Assembly: GCA_028671895.1 (NCBI GenBank)
Contig: CM053795.1
Span: 11,677,501 to 11,741,500 of the forward strand
DNA from: Oenanthe sinensis
Taxonomy: Eukaryota > Streptophyta > Magnoliopsida > Apiales > Apiaceae
Direction of reading: 5' to 3'
Length of the DNA: 64,000 bases
How positions within the stretch are numbered: the first letter of the stretch is position 1; each line of letters opens with the position of its first letter. Shown in pieces: positions 37,654 to 50,030 of the stretch. The translations under genes were made by a program, and so were the position numbers. Under the pieces are notes generated by a model that worked only from the letters and a program-made list of their open reading frames with translations, was not told the origin of the DNA and ran no database searches.

Positions 37654-39660
37654 TCACCGGGCTTTTTTCCTGGACTTAAAAGGGAAATTTGATGGTGGTG
37701 ATGGAGAAAACTCAAACGGCAAATGAGGCGCTTCAGCCTCTCCAACCAGCATCCCAACAATTTCTTTCATAGTTGGTCGCTTGCTAGGCGATCTTTGTAA
37801 GCAAAGAAGTGCAATTGTGATGCAGAGTAATGCCTGCTCTGCATCTAATGACTTAATATTAACATCAACAAGATCCAATAACTTCCCATTACGAGCCAGT
37901 TGTCTAGCCCATGACATAAGATTTGCCCTTTCAAACTCTGACATTGGCGAGGCAGTTACTTGAAGTGGCCTTCTGCCTGAAACCAAAACCAACAAAAGAA
38001 CACCAAAGCTATATACATCGCATTTCTCCGAAAGCTGTCCACCACCACCATACTCAGGAGCAATGTAACAAACAGTTCCTCTCATACTAGGAGTACTACT
38101 GATTCCACCGCTTTTAGGGATATCTCCACTTGCAAAATCTTGGCTATTTCTCCGACCATTTCGAAACTCCACACTAAATCCATCTAACCACCAATCCATG
38201 CTACCTCTACTTCCCCTGCTCTTCCTCTTCTTTTTCTCAGGCACAAATTCCTCATCCTTTTGCCACCATAATTCACCTCCACATCCCGAACTAAGCCCCT
38301 TTTTTTTCTTCATTTTCTTTTTCTTCTTGCTCAATTCCTCACAAAATTCTTCCTTCCACCATTCCCTTGGCTTCCTATTCTTCCTATCCCTTTTAATTCT
38401 CTCCTCATCTAAAGAACCCCACCATTCCAGTTTTTTACCATTCTTCTTTTGCTCCAATTTACCGCCATCCTCTACTGAACTTGGAGTTGCAATCCAATCT
38501 TTTTTAGGTCTCTCTTTCTTAATTTCACTCCCAATCCACTCCATCACATAATCCTTCACCCTCCCAGATTCTGTTCCACCGCCACTGTTATCCTGTTTCC
38601 ACCACCAATCCCTGCCCGAACCACTCTTCTTCCTCCCAATCCCCCTCCTATTACCACTATCAACACTAATTCTATCCAAACAACTCTCCGATACACTCCC
38701 CTTTTCCAAACCCTCCGATGGCGAGGCCTCCACATCCAACCCTCTAACAAAACTCTCCGGTGACTGATCCACATTGACAACTACTTCCTCCGTCATCACA
38801 CTCTCCGTCTCCTCGACTATAGATCCATTATCTTCCCCGAATCCACCACCATTCTCTCTACTTTTCCCCTTATCCAATCCCTCCTCCACCTCACCACATT
38901 CAATAAAAGTTTCCACAATCTCCTCTTGCCCCAAAACCTTAGCCAACCCAAAATCCGCAATCTTAGCATTAAAATCACAATCTAACAACACATTAGAAGG
39001 CTTAATATCACCATGAACTATCGGCGGATCACAGCAACAATGAAGATAATCAATCCCTTTAGCAATATCAATAATAATCCTAAACCTCACATTCCAATTC
39101 ATCAACTCACAACACTTTCTATACAACAAAGCATCCTGCAAGCTACCATTCTGCATGTACTCATAAACTAACAACAACCTCCTCTTTTGAGAACAACGAC
39201 TCCTAAATCGTTGGTCAGAAGAGAATCCAAGAATTGATACTACATGCGGACAACACGTAGCATCAATTCTTGAAGCGAGCGAGAGTTCATTATGAAACTC
39301 TCGCTCACCTTGCAGGGAGCCAGAAGCATCCATTTGCTTCACGGCTACCTGCAAGCCGGAAGGAAGTATTCCTTTATAAACAGAACCAAAGCCGCCTTGT
39401 CCTAATCTGTTGGACAAAGAAAACGAACAAGTAGCTCTCTTTAAAGTAGCGTAAGTAAAAGGATGTGGGGATTTTAGATCTGCTGGGGCAGTTCTTTTAC
39501 TTGAAAGTTTACGATAAATAATTGCAAAGATGATTAATAATCCAAGGGATGTGAGAGCTGCAGCAACTGATGGGATTATAGGAGAGTGATGATGTTGATG
39601 TACGGGTGGTTCCGGTACCGGAAAAGTGACCGGAAAAAGTGGGTAGGGTGGTGAAGACAT
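37654..39660 (-). CDS. Receptor-like Ser/Thr kinase with a large activation-segment insert
   Basis: An intronless 668-residue frame. A Pro/His-rich N-terminus (1-29) without a signal peptide leads to one membrane helix (about 30-49). The kinase domain begins with GQGGFGSV (87-94), the ATP lysine K108, VYEYMQNGSL, then HGDIKPSN (216-223) with catalytic D218, and DFG (236-238). About 280 residues then separate DFG from GTVCYIAPEY (about 526-535); the C-lobe continues with DVYSFGVLLL and ends in a basic tail. HGD instead of HRD makes it a non-RD kinase. The layout matches the Arabidopsis group of At2g45590, At4g25390 and At5g51770 (from memory). The insert is acidic and serine-rich, then lysine-rich, with five Trp-Trp motifs. 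Function is unknown; a role in membrane-proximal signalling is inferred. Confidence 0.93.
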   Translation of the reverse strand: MSSPPYPLFPVTFPVPEPPVHQHHHSPIIPSVAAALTSLGLLIIFAIIYRKLSSKRTAPADLKSPHPFTYATLKRATCSFSLSNRLGQGGFGSVYKGILPSGLQVAVKQMDASGSLQGEREFHNELSLASRIDATCCPHVVSILGFSSDQRFRSRCSQKRRLLLVYEYMQNGSLQDALLYRKCCELMNWNVRFRIIIDIAKGIDYLHCCCDPPIVHGDIKPSNVLLDCDFNAKIADFGLAKVLGQEEIVETFIECGEVEEGLDKGKSRENGGGFGEDNGSIVEETESVMTEEVVVNVDQSPESFVRGLDVEASPSEGLEKGSVSESCLDRISVDSGNRRGIGRKKSGSGRDWWWKQDNSGGGTESGRVKDYVMEWIGSEIKKERPKKDWIATPSSVEDGGKLEQKKNGKKLEWWGSLDEERIKRDRKNRKPREWWKEEFCEELSKKKKKMKKKKGLSSGCGGELWWQKDEEFVPEKKKRKSRGSRGSMDWWLDGFSVEFRNGRRNSQDFASGDIPKSGGISSTPSMRGTVCYIAPEYGGGGQLSEKCDVYSFGVLLLVLVSGRRPLQVTASPMSEFERANLMSWARQLARNGKLLDLVDVNIKSLDAEQALLCITIALLCLQRSPSKRPTMKEIVGMLVGEAEAPHLPFEFSPSPPSNFPFKSRKKAR

Positions 39661-39897
39661 GGATTGGGAATGAAGGGTGAGAGTTAAAAATGGGAGGTTT
39701 TACAGAGAGAGAGAGAGATAATAAGTGTTTGTTAATCGTTATACACACAGACAGATTGCAGAGAGAGAGAGAGACATGTGAGTCTCTTGTCTTCTTCACA
39801 CTCTAGCTGGACCTGGGCATCAGATGTTATTTTTTTACAGTATTACTTAGTCAGTAGTCAGTCCCCATCTTATTAAATAATAGAGTAATTTTTTAAC

Positions 39898-39929
<32 letters not shown>

Positions 39930-41104
39930 TTTTTAATTTTTATTTAAATAAAATTTCGAAATATAATTTTCAACTGGTGTTGACAGCATTCCTTTTTGGT
40001 AAAAATACTGAGAGATGAAGATAATAATATTAAAAATATAGACTTCTTTATTTAAAAAAAAGGAAAAATAGGATATTCACTTTGCAAAATATGAGGGGAA
40101 AATGAGGATAGTAATTAAAGAATATTCAAATTTTCTGTGCGTAAAAAATTAAACTCTGCCATCAAAAGTGTAACGCAATATAAAAAAAAACTAGAGTTAA
40201 AGAAATAAATAATATTTTATTAAAAAATGTCGTTTATTTGGATACGTGTAATTCTTTTGAAACTCCATATTCCAGCACTCGAGCGATATTAAAATAACGT
40301 GGGAAGGGTAATATGGTCTCTTTAGTGAAAATGAATATTTGCACATAAATTGAGAACATCAGGTACAATAATAACAATAAAACTCCGTAAGAAGTGGGAC
40401 CCATAGCACGCCCCCAGTATACCGGCACGTAACTCATATCGATAAAAGAAAAAGTCAAGATAAAGGTGGTTGACTAATAATCTCGTTGTAGGTATAGAGA
40501 TTAATAATTTACTTTATTTATTATATATACACGGGACAATACTATTACTAGCACATTGCACATACCCACTTGGATTGTAACATATCATACTTTTGTGTTT
40601 GTTTTCAATGCAAAAGGAACAGGTTCAATGTGTAGAGCTTAAAATAACAACTCTTACCGTCTTTACTACTGCTTAATATACTTGGATAATGTGTAGTCCT
40701 CATGTGAAATCTGCAAAATCAAATCAACTTTGTCTTTGACTTTTACTACTCACTTGACTTGAGTATATTACCTCAGCATGCTGGGCCTCACAGATAGATA
40801 GATGGTCATACATCACATGAGTCCCGCCCAGCCCCACTTACTTTTTCACTGCAACAGACATCACCACCACGCTCACGCTTGTCGGTGCACACTCCAATCT
40901 TGATCATTTCATGTATCATATTCTTTACTCCAATGAATTAAACAATAACACCTCCTCCGATACAATTTAGCCTTCTGCAGTTGGACACTACTTTCATTAA
41001 ACTATTCACTCTAGTACTTTTATTTTATTTTATTTCCCAAATTTAAGTACTAATGATTAGGTCACTTCACAAGATTTTTTACTTGTAAATAAATAAGAAT
41101 CATC
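39661..41104. other. Upstream region of the kinase gene
   Basis: GA repeats at 39703-39718 and 39759-39773 lie in the likely leader of the minus-strand kinase. A (TA)n tract lies at 39898-39919. No gene is seen on either strand. Confidence 0.45.
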
Positions 41105-41320
41105 CACACAGCTTCCGACAATCCCGACTCGAGCACCCGCCATCCCAGCCCACTGCACTTGCACAAGCACGGCAACATCCTACATGCCACTCCAGCTCTG
41201 ATCCAGCTGCTCACAACCCCCACATCAGTAGCACCCACCATCCCGACTCCCCCCCCCCCTCTCTCTTATAGGATTGTCTTCTCTTCTTCGGGGGCTTCCG
41301 GTCTTCCTTGTTATCATTTC
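41105..41320 (-). pseudogene. Degraded partial copy of the last CLB exon
   Basis: This stretch parallels the coding part of the last exon of the neighbouring CLB gene (about 41720-41945). Shared plus-strand words include CGACAATCCCGACT, ACCCACCATCCCGACTCC, TCTAGGATT/TATAGGATTGTCTTCTC and CTTCCGGTCTTCC, in the same order and orientation. The intervening units have drifted and a C-tract has expanded, so no frame survives. It starts some 300 bp beyond the CLB stop codon. Local tandem duplication followed by decay is the simplest reading. Confidence 0.6.
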
Positions 41321-41632
41321 CCGTGATTAATGATTTAAAATAATCTATGACGGCTACTCATTTTTCATTTACACACCAATGAATACCACTAATATATACA
41401 TATATATATGTGTGTGTGGAACCTAGAGAGGGACCAAACATAAATACACATCACATTCTTATTCAACAAGACACGAATCGACCAAAATAATGCAACAACT
41501 ACGTTCATGTTATCACGAGTTCACAATAGCACAAGGAAAACAATTATAACAATATACTACGCAAGTAAATAATGCACAAGTAATATTTGATACATAAATC
41601 ATAAACAATTTAGGTTCAATAACACTAGACTA
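41321..41632. other. Probable CLB 3' untranslated region
   Basis: Downstream of the CLB stop on the minus strand. It contains a short (TA)n/(GT)n run at 41393-41418 and no other feature. Confidence 0.45.
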
Positions 41633-44600
41633 CTAAAGTGGTTTTGCGCCACCGTTTTCTTGAGCAGAGTTGACTGGGGTGCTTGTACCACTCTTCTTGG
41701 AAGCGGACTGCCCCGTTAAGCTCCTGCCCATAAACTTTCCAGCTTTGCTCAGACCGCTTCCTACAGCTCCAAAGCCACTCCCGACAATCCCAACTCCAGC
41801 ACCGAGACCAGTACCCACCATCCCGACTCCGGCACCAATACCACTTCCAACTGCCCCCACAGCGTCCATTGTGCTACCAATAACCCCCGCTTCTTTTAGT
41901 TTCTTTCTCTCTTCTAGGATTCTCTTCTCATCTTCCAGGGCTTGAAATTGCTCTTCTTTGTCGAAGTCGTGATACAAAACCTGAAATTTCAGAGGCCAGA
42001 GGGGGGAATGTAATTTCGATATTTACTTCAAAGAATCCAGCATTGCATGCTTTGCGTCCCAAGCAAAAGCATGCCCCACACTGAGACGTGTTTGATTCAA
42101 GTAAGATAATGCAGTAAAGCTTTGGAATGGGATGATCCTAGTGCCTAAGTGTGCCTTAAACAACTATAGCCAAAAGGCCTAAAACGTTCAAGAGAAAAGT
42201 TATTTTTTCCTTAAAAAAAAGTATATCAATGATCACAGGTGAAGTTAAAAATGGTCATTTAACATGTACCTTAATAGTAATAGTACCCCTGTCCTTCTTA
42301 TCCTTTATCTTAAGCATATCCAGGGATGGCATCAGTCTCAGTTGAATCTCTTTTGCTGTGTCAGCTTCCAGCTCACGTAATGGTAACTTTGCTATACCCA
42401 ATCGCTTGTCTTGTCCAATGTCTTGGTCAAAGACCTGCATAAAGAACGTATAATTATATTTGCAGCAATAGGTGAATCTATATTGATACTAGATGGAACA
42501 AGGACAGGAAAAAGAAATCTATCAATTCCAGCAACAATAAACGTCAGAAAACTAAACATAATGGAACATAGTTAACTTCCACAAGAAAATATAATATGCA
42601 CGGTTATGATTATCCTTGGCTTTTCTGCTCATCTGCTGCTTTCCCATTTTCTTTAACTTCAACAGACAGTTCATATCTTTATTTTGATCCCATTAGTGAC
42701 ACATTGCATGAATTAGGTAATACAGAGGAAGTATGAAGCAGCCTACATCACAACTTATGACCTACAATACAGGAAATAACCTTTCACAGATCAAACTAAT
42801 TGGTGTAAAACTAATGGAAAATAATTTCAACCAACTCTTATTGGTTGTAAGATTTTGCAAAGTCGTAATGTACACATCTTTTAATACACAGTACTGTAGA
42901 GTCGACATATATTAAAGCACCACATGAATATAAAAAAAAGCATATATAAAGAGGACATAGGACAAAAACCTCAAAAATGACAGCCTGTGTTTCCTTGTCT
43001 TCGGCAATCAACTCAAATGTCTCGTCCCAAACGGGATTCAAGTTGTTATCGACAACCTTTGTCTTAACCTTGAAAAGCGGTCTTATGTACACAACCACAT
43101 ATGGATCAGATTTTCCAATCATCTCCATGTTCTTCAATTCATTTGCCTTAACTACAGTCAGAGTAAGCTTCCCTTGTGGTTTAAGCTCCAAATCACTGCA
43201 TTACAGCACAGGAAAACGTGGAATTAATACAAACATATAATAAACCAAAGATTAGAGGATTGTTAGTGCATGATCAAAGAACCTTGACCAACATACTTAT
43301 GTGCTTATCTATCCGAAATCCGAATACTGCAATTGGAAAAACAAGCACAAGGAAGAAGCAACCAAATAAGATGACTACTGTACAGATATATAAGATAAGT
43401 CGTAAATCCTAGATAAAGGGTCTCTACATTTTCGGTTGAAGATTAAGGCCTCGATGAGATAGAATACAAGCTAAGAATTTCTAAGACTAAGTTCATAAAA
43501 GCAAACTTTCAAGTATTTATTGTAAAAAATTATACTAAAATCTGCAAATCATACAACATAAAACTATTATATAGACAAAAGATCAGCAGGGCAAGTAGGA
43601 AGATAGCCTTCAGATGCCTATTGCACCCACATAATGGTTTTCGCGAAGATGAGTAGCCGCCGCCGACTATATTGAAGGTACTTTGGCCTCAAGGACCTCA
43701 AGGCTCGACTTGGTGCGTGATAACCATTATTATGGTGCACCATCGCCATCCAACAAATGACAATACTCAAGAAGGAGATGGAGATGAGTATTATATTGAG
43801 ATGGATGACTTTGCTTAATTATCGTCATCACTTGTGCTTTTATTTGTTTGGACATGTTTGATATTTGGATGTTATTATGTAGTAACTAGCTTAATTTAAA
43901 CTTATTATTCTATACTTTTGATATAAATTATGAAATTGATGTGTTTAGTTATATTATATATCAAATCCAATATATATATATATATGAAAGACTTGTCGAC
44001 TAGTCTTCTTGAAGGTACTTGCCTACTCGGACGCTGAAGTTCAACTTGGCAGAGTGGTAAATATGAACAAAAAAAAGAGTGCACCTCAATAAAAACTGAA
44101 AGAGTCTTGATTTCTACACATACTTCTAATACCCCATATTTGCATAGTCATTATGTCATACACAAACAAAACACACAGGCTCCATTACTGAGATGTTCCA
44201 CATAAGTTACATTAGATAAAAACTTAATATATGCAAGGATAGAAGCTTAAAAATGGCTAACTGGCTGCTCACTAATTTAAACTAACATTTTGGGATATAT
44301 TAGACCCAACAAGTGATTAGCAACTTGGATATTCTAGGAATGGATTATCGCAGGCATTTTTCACGTTGCCCTCATCAAAGGGTAAAACAATGAGACATGT
44401 GGCAGCAGTATGAGTCGATCTATTATTCTTCACATCACTGCATCAACTAAGAGCACATGACAAGGACACCATAGCTCTACTACAGAATAGCCGGACTGTC
44501 CATACAGCAAGATTTGTAACTAGACCTTAATTGTGAGCTTCCTAGTACACTTGAGGTCAGGTGATCAAGTCAATTCAATTGCCTCACTCACTTAGCTGCG

Positions 44601-45457
44601 TTACCATGGTTTGGAAAACCTTAGACCCTTGCCATGATAAACTTACTTTAAGGAACACCAAGTGTAGGAAAATTAGAAACTAATTTATTTAGCAACAGAC
44701 CATGGAAACAAGGGAGAAAGGAAGATAGAAGAGATCTAGGTAAAGAATTTTTTGTATAAGATCCCCAAATCAATGATATGTACCTTGTGTCGACAGGTAT
44801 ACCACCAATTGGAACAACAATCCTGTGAGGCCACTGGAGCATATCTGTGACAATGGTATGCACGGTATCCTATCCATGAGAAAAAGCCAAATTTAGGGCA
44901 AGATAATAAAATCACTATAGAGAAGTAATGCACGTATTTTTGTTAAAGGAAATGGCATCACAACTGAACTTACATCTATCATATCTGAAAGTCCAGGGAT
45001 AGCTGTTAAGCTTCCACCAATAGCCTTAAGAGTATAATCAATTCTTGGCTTCGGCTGTTTAATGACGTAGGAATTAGTGGTTTCCATATAATATAGATAT
45101 TATCATAGTATAATATACTAAGTGGGCAATAATTGCAATATTCATCACATGTGAGTACAAAGTTAACTTCAATAAACTAATAAAGAGAGGGAGGAAACTT
45201 CAGCGACCGAGGAAGCTGCCACCAATTATTTTTGCTTAAGAGATTAGATGAGTAATAAAAAATTAGTCCGTAAATACATAAGTTTAAGGTAAGCATGTGT
45301 GAGCACAATTGGATAGCCCAAATGGTAATGGGTTTATCTTGGGTTCGACTCTAGCTCAACCCGAGAATTTGTTGAACAGATACTCATTTGTACGGCTATA
45401 AGCCTAATTATTCAAAAAAAAAAGGATAGCATGTGTGCGCGCGCGCGTGTGTGTGTA

Positions 45458-45495
<38 letters not shown>

Positions 45496-48400
45496 TATAT
45501 GTCATATACTACACATGAATGAACTACTCTTAAGCCTACCAGTTTCATAATGTATGACTATAGAGGAAGTTTACCATTATTCAAATTTTCAAGTACTACT
45601 GGCTTCATTTGCTTTAATGATACTTTTTTTTCTATAATAGATGCACTAAATTATAAAATTAAGATGGTAACCCCCAAACTATTTTAAATAAACTGATGCT
45701 GACTTGGCTCTGTACGAACGATAAATTAAGTTACAAGGGTCTTTAAGAGTAAATTTATGGTAAAAGGGTCCACTAATTACATTTATCTTAGGCCTTAAAT
45801 TTGGTAGAGACCGCACTACTTGCAGGTGTGGAGTGAACTATGAATATAGCATCCTTTTATCAAATGTAATTTGCCTTCTCAAAGCCAAGAAGAGCAATTA
45901 TTTTTCATAATATTAGAATTTCACTAGTTGTAGGCCATAGTTGCATTATAAAGTATAAGTAACTAGAAATCTTCCTCAACTCATTGTCACTGGACTATCC
46001 TATAAAACAGGATATATGAATCACATTGACATTGTTGCTTGAATGTACACAAGAAGTAAGAAACTAATAATACAATGAAGAATAACAAATAACATTGACG
46101 TTGTTGCTTGAATGTACCTCAGAAAGTAAAGCAACAACTACAGCAGAGATGCATGGAATTTCATCAGTAAGTTGGAAGATGACACGAATAACTGTAAAAA
46201 CTTGGAGGTCTTTCAACTGCAACAAATAACCACACAATATTGAGTAGACAGGTGGTAGTACACATAAAATCATTGTAATAGAGAAAGAACAAATCAATAA
46301 TATATTAAATCAGGGGATGAAAAAATCAATTGGTTTTACAACCTGAATGGGTATAGAGGCAACCATTGCAGCCTCAATGGCTAGGATGATGCTCGGATCA
46401 CCACCCCACCGGAAATCAATATCCATTGTAATTTGACCTTCTTTAAGGCTCTGAACACGGATGCCTGCACCGAAACATTATTACGCAAGTGCAAAGCATA
46501 TGCACATAAATATGGCGAGTCTAATTCGGGAATGAGAGAATGCTATAAAAATGGCTTCATATGAAAGACTTAAGACAATATAAACCAAAAGTGGAACATC
46601 TTAGAATAATTAGTTAACATATGACAACCAGCTTCAACTATGCCATTCCAAATTTATAGCATATATGTGAAACAGAAACTAGTTTTGTAAACTGTATAAT
46701 AGGTATTACTTCTGTGACAGAAGCAAAACAGCACACAGAGCAGATCTTAGTTCAGTATGTGATCAATACCTTCGATCTTAGGAGGCACATTTCCGAGGGA
46801 CAATTTGCTGAATTTCATTGATGTAATTCCAGCTGGTCGATATTCCTCTAACAAAGGTTCAACAGATTCTCTTATTATTGCCGTCGCTGCCTGCATATAA
46901 TCACATTCAACAAAATTTAGCCTGACAAGATAGAAACAAAGAAATTTCACGGACAAGAAAAAAAAAAGCAGCATGATGCTGATGTTGGTTAATTATTAAT
47001 TAACAATGCTAAGGCCAATTTGCGATGGCATTATTCTGCAGAATCAGAAGGTTCCACAAGCATGAAAAAATATAGATCTCCGAGGGCGCGAAACTTTGTA
47101 GGGGGGGGGAACCTTGATATCAATTTGTCTAGAACTCACAATTAAAAATTTTTACGGACTCAAATGCATCATCCCAGGTGATTGTTTCAACATTAAAATT
47201 TAGATTCAATACAACATATAAAGGTATCACTACTTCATTGTGGACATAGAAAACATAATTTCAAGATCACCACAAAACTCTTATTATTTATCAAAACTAA
47301 ATCATAATAGCAAAAATCTAACAAGTCATATGCGATCAACGATGCATTAAACTTCCTGGGTGAGTCGGGAAAGTTTGGTAAAAGGATACCAGAACTCTAA
47401 AGAATAGGTAAACACGACTATAATTGAAAATGTATTATCAAGGAGGCCAGAACAGCTTTATGAATAAAATGCATTTTGTTCTTTAACTTCACAGTATAAA
47501 TTTGAAAAAAAGAAAAGGGACAATCTTACATCTGCAACAAATGGCCAAAGTTTGCTCAGTTGCTTGTTCATCCATTTTACCTGAAATTGCAAACATTAAA
47601 ATGGAATTATATCTAAACTAGCAAGATAGTTTAACTTGCCTGTATTTAAAGAAAGTGGTTAAAAGGTAGACAGAAGGATAAATATTCAAAAATTAAGAAT
47701 TTACAAATAGTGTATCCAAAGGATTAAAATATGTGGGGGGGGGGGAGTGTTCTGATGGCAACTAGAATCCAAACTCTGAAATGACTAAGTTTGAGACAAT
47801 TAACTTAATGAAATTTCCATAATTTCATGTCATTTTACAAAGTATCATTTAGTTTGAGACAATTAATTTGGTAAAATTTCCATAATTTCATGTCATTTTA
47901 CAAAGTATCATTTTATCACTTGCCAATATTATTTAGGATCATATAATCCAAGCAATCAACTCAATTTTGAACAGTATATATAGATCTCACACTATAAGAA
48001 AATAAATAAGATTTAAAGAGATTCAAAAATGGATTATTATATAAGATTGTAGTGAGACCAACTATTATTATAACACACACACAGAGAGAGAGATATCAGA
48101 TTAATCACTATTTACTATGTATTTGCCAAAAATATTAATATTTACACAAATAATTCCATCTCTGTTGATTGAAACATGCCAAGGAAGCTTGCCTTATCAA
48201 CATTTTAAAACAGCCTTGATTCAAAATCCTTGAGCAAGACATGATTGTAAGTATGTTTAGTATTTATAAAGCCACTATGCCTACATTATTGTAAACAGGA
48301 CAAAATGCCAACAACCAGGTCAGGAAGGTCAGCAGCTCACATAACTACACTTGACATATCCATGGGTACTTAAGACTTGACCTTTAGCTACCAAATCAAC

Positions 48401-49809
48401 AAAGATGCAATAAAACAAGTCTAACAAGACACTGATATGAAATCCATGCCGAACAACAGGTAAACTAACCTGTTCATAAACAGGAAATGATATCCACTCA
48501 GGAAAATTGTCTCCGCAGATTTTCTTTAGATCATCTCTGTTGAGGGATCCAAGGAGCTTAATGTCAACTGCCTGAGGAAAAAATATACAATAAAAGACTT
48601 CATAATTGATATCAACCAAAAACACATCTTCTGATTGCATTTTGCAGAAGCTGAAAATTAAACAGGAGAAGTGGAGTAGCTACTTTCTTTTGCTATTCTA
48701 TCAAGAAATCCAGTATTTAGTCTGAAACAGTAAATAGTACATGTTGGAGAAAGAATAACAGTTACCTACTTCAGTATTTACATTCTTAATATCATTTTAA
48801 TCTTGAAATTTGTTTTTGCAGAATAAAGATACTACTGTAATTGATATTTTTAAAACCATTAGATATACATACTAAGACGGAGTCTTTCAGTAATTAGAAG
48901 TGTAGTCCACTTCATATATTAAGGTATAATGATTAAAAAAACCAATGCCTGGAATAGTAATTTAGCCACTGAGAATATGGTTGCAAGACCAAAAATCTGA
49001 GGAAGGCATGACAATTGACAATATAGCAATAACAAGATGCTTCATTCTTGAACTGAACAGGAACCCTGTCAGTGATAGACACACACACGCACACAAAAAA
49101 AAACTATAAATGCATAGTATTCACTACCAACTTAGGTTCTTCAATATTTAGGCAAGCTCCATTAAACCAGCCCTGAATTTATCATCTATGGCTGAAGCGC
49201 AAAATTCCTTCATAAACTGCCTTAATTTTATTTAGTTCCATTAGGCATTAGCTATGCTCCCTCCCTCCAACCAACTTAATTTTATTTTTACAGTACACTA
49301 GTGCTCAACTAATTTCTTAATGCCTATGTGTGGCTTGCTGGCCAGATTTTCTTGACAGCAACATAATTTTTCCTGCTTAATGCCACTTGCCTTTTGTGTT
49401 GCTCAACAGTGGCTACATGGCACTTCTCGCGCACCATATATCTTGGTATCCCCATGGGTTTCCAAATCATTGGCACTCGCATTTAAGAAAAACTAAAAAA
49501 GAAATCAGTCCTTTCTGTGTTTAAATTTGTCAACGTGCATCATTTCAACACCCTAGTAGCTACCCAGTAACATAAACCTAGGTAAAGCTTCTCCAATTAC
49601 CCTTGACTCACAAAATTTGAACAAACATAATTCTCAAAAACTAAACCCTAATTACAAATGCACATTCAAAAGTCAAAATTGAAATAGAAAATGTGAAATA
49701 ATACCTTAGCAATACGTTTGCTGCTTCGATACTTCATCATTCGACTCCAGCCAGCCATCAATGCAATTCCAGTGATCATCCCCATGAGAATTCCAGAAAT
49801 TAACCCCAT
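41633..49809 (-). CDS. CLB: CLB / synaptotagmin-like SMP-C2 membrane protein
   Basis: Eleven coding exons join in frame: 49809-49705, 48571-48470, 47580-47530, 46890-46770, 46464-46343, 46216-46118, 45054-44974, 44869-44784, 43195-42970, 42434-42270, 41980-41633; 501 residues, all introns GT-AG. The N-terminus MGLISGILMGMITGIALMAG is a membrane anchor. An SMP lipid-transfer domain spans about 58-250 (PRIDYTLKAIGGSLTAIPG near its end), then one C2 domain (about 257-385) with Ca2+-loop acids D286 (GKSDPY), D313, D334, D336 and D340. A charged coiled segment (about 395-415) is followed by glycine-rich GxGxGxVG repeats and a short polar tail. It matches Arabidopsis CLB (At3g61050), a calcium-dependent lipid-binding protein; SMP-C2 proteins tether ER to other membranes. 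The glycine repeat region appears shorter than in that relative. Intron 6 holds a SINE. Confidence 0.94.
43620..43820 (+). other. Possible transposon coding relic inside a CLB intron
   Basis: The plus strand ends in an acidic peptide (NDNTQEGDGDEYYIEMDDFA) followed by a stop at about 43818, antisense within the intron at 43196-44783. It reads like the tail of a transposase, but no further domain or terminal repeat was found. Confidence 0.2.
45302..45427 (+). mobile_element. tRNA-derived SINE with 10-bp target duplication
   Basis: AGCATGTGTG occurs at 45292-45301 and 45428-45437, directly flanking the unit. Inside, TAGCCCAAATGG resembles an A box and GGTTCGACTC is a near-perfect B box, about 35 bp apart, and the unit ends in an A-rich tail (about 45412-45423). 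It lies in CLB intron 6. Confidence 0.8.
45436..45496. repeat. Compound (GC)n(GT)n(GA)n microsatellite
   Basis: Short GC units run into about 15 GT units and then about 10 GA units, immediately after the SINE target duplication in CLB intron 6. Confidence 0.95.
47788..47913. repeat. 63-bp tandem duplication in a CLB intron
   Basis: AGTTTGAGACAATTAA at 47788 recurs at 47851; both copies carry AAATTTCCATAATTTCATG and TTTTACAAAGTATCATTT with only a few differences. Confidence 0.9.
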
Positions 49810-49813
49810 GTTT

Positions 49814-49921
49814 CTGCAACATAAATCAAATGTTAAAACTAATAACTGAGTCCAAACAAGCCCTAAACATCACAAAAAAAGAAACACAATTAATACTCTC
49901 ACTTATCCAATAAATACTTAC
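49814..49921 (-). other. Proposed intron in the CLB 5' leader
   Basis: On the minus strand a GTAAGT donor at 49921 and a TTGCAG acceptor four bases before the start codon bound a 108-bp intron. Confidence 0.6.
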
Positions 49922-50030
49922 ACTGATTCGTCCGATTACAATCAACAATCACTCGCCTCGTTATCTAACCGTCGCCTCTCCTCTACTCTCTCTCTCTATC
50001 TCTCTCGCTCTCTCTATGAATAAGGTCAAA
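49922..50030 (-). promoter_or_regulatory. GA-rich leader or core promoter of CLB
   Basis: The plus strand is a run of CTCTCTC words at 49976-50016, so the minus-strand leader is GA-rich. Such tracts are common near plant transcription starts. No clear TATA box is seen. Confidence 0.4.

Noticed and set aside
38198..38551. 117-residue plus-strand frame rich in Phe, Leu and Ser
   Set aside because: It is the reverse-strand shadow of the lysine- and glutamate-rich insert of the kinase gene.
41670..41945. 91-residue plus-strand frame with PxPTxPTP repeats
   Set aside because: Shadow of the glycine-rich repeats encoded by the CLB last exon on the minus strand.
45302..45427. tRNA gene suggested by A and B box-like sequences
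   Set aside because: No cloverleaf can be drawn, and the A tail plus target duplication identify a SINE instead.
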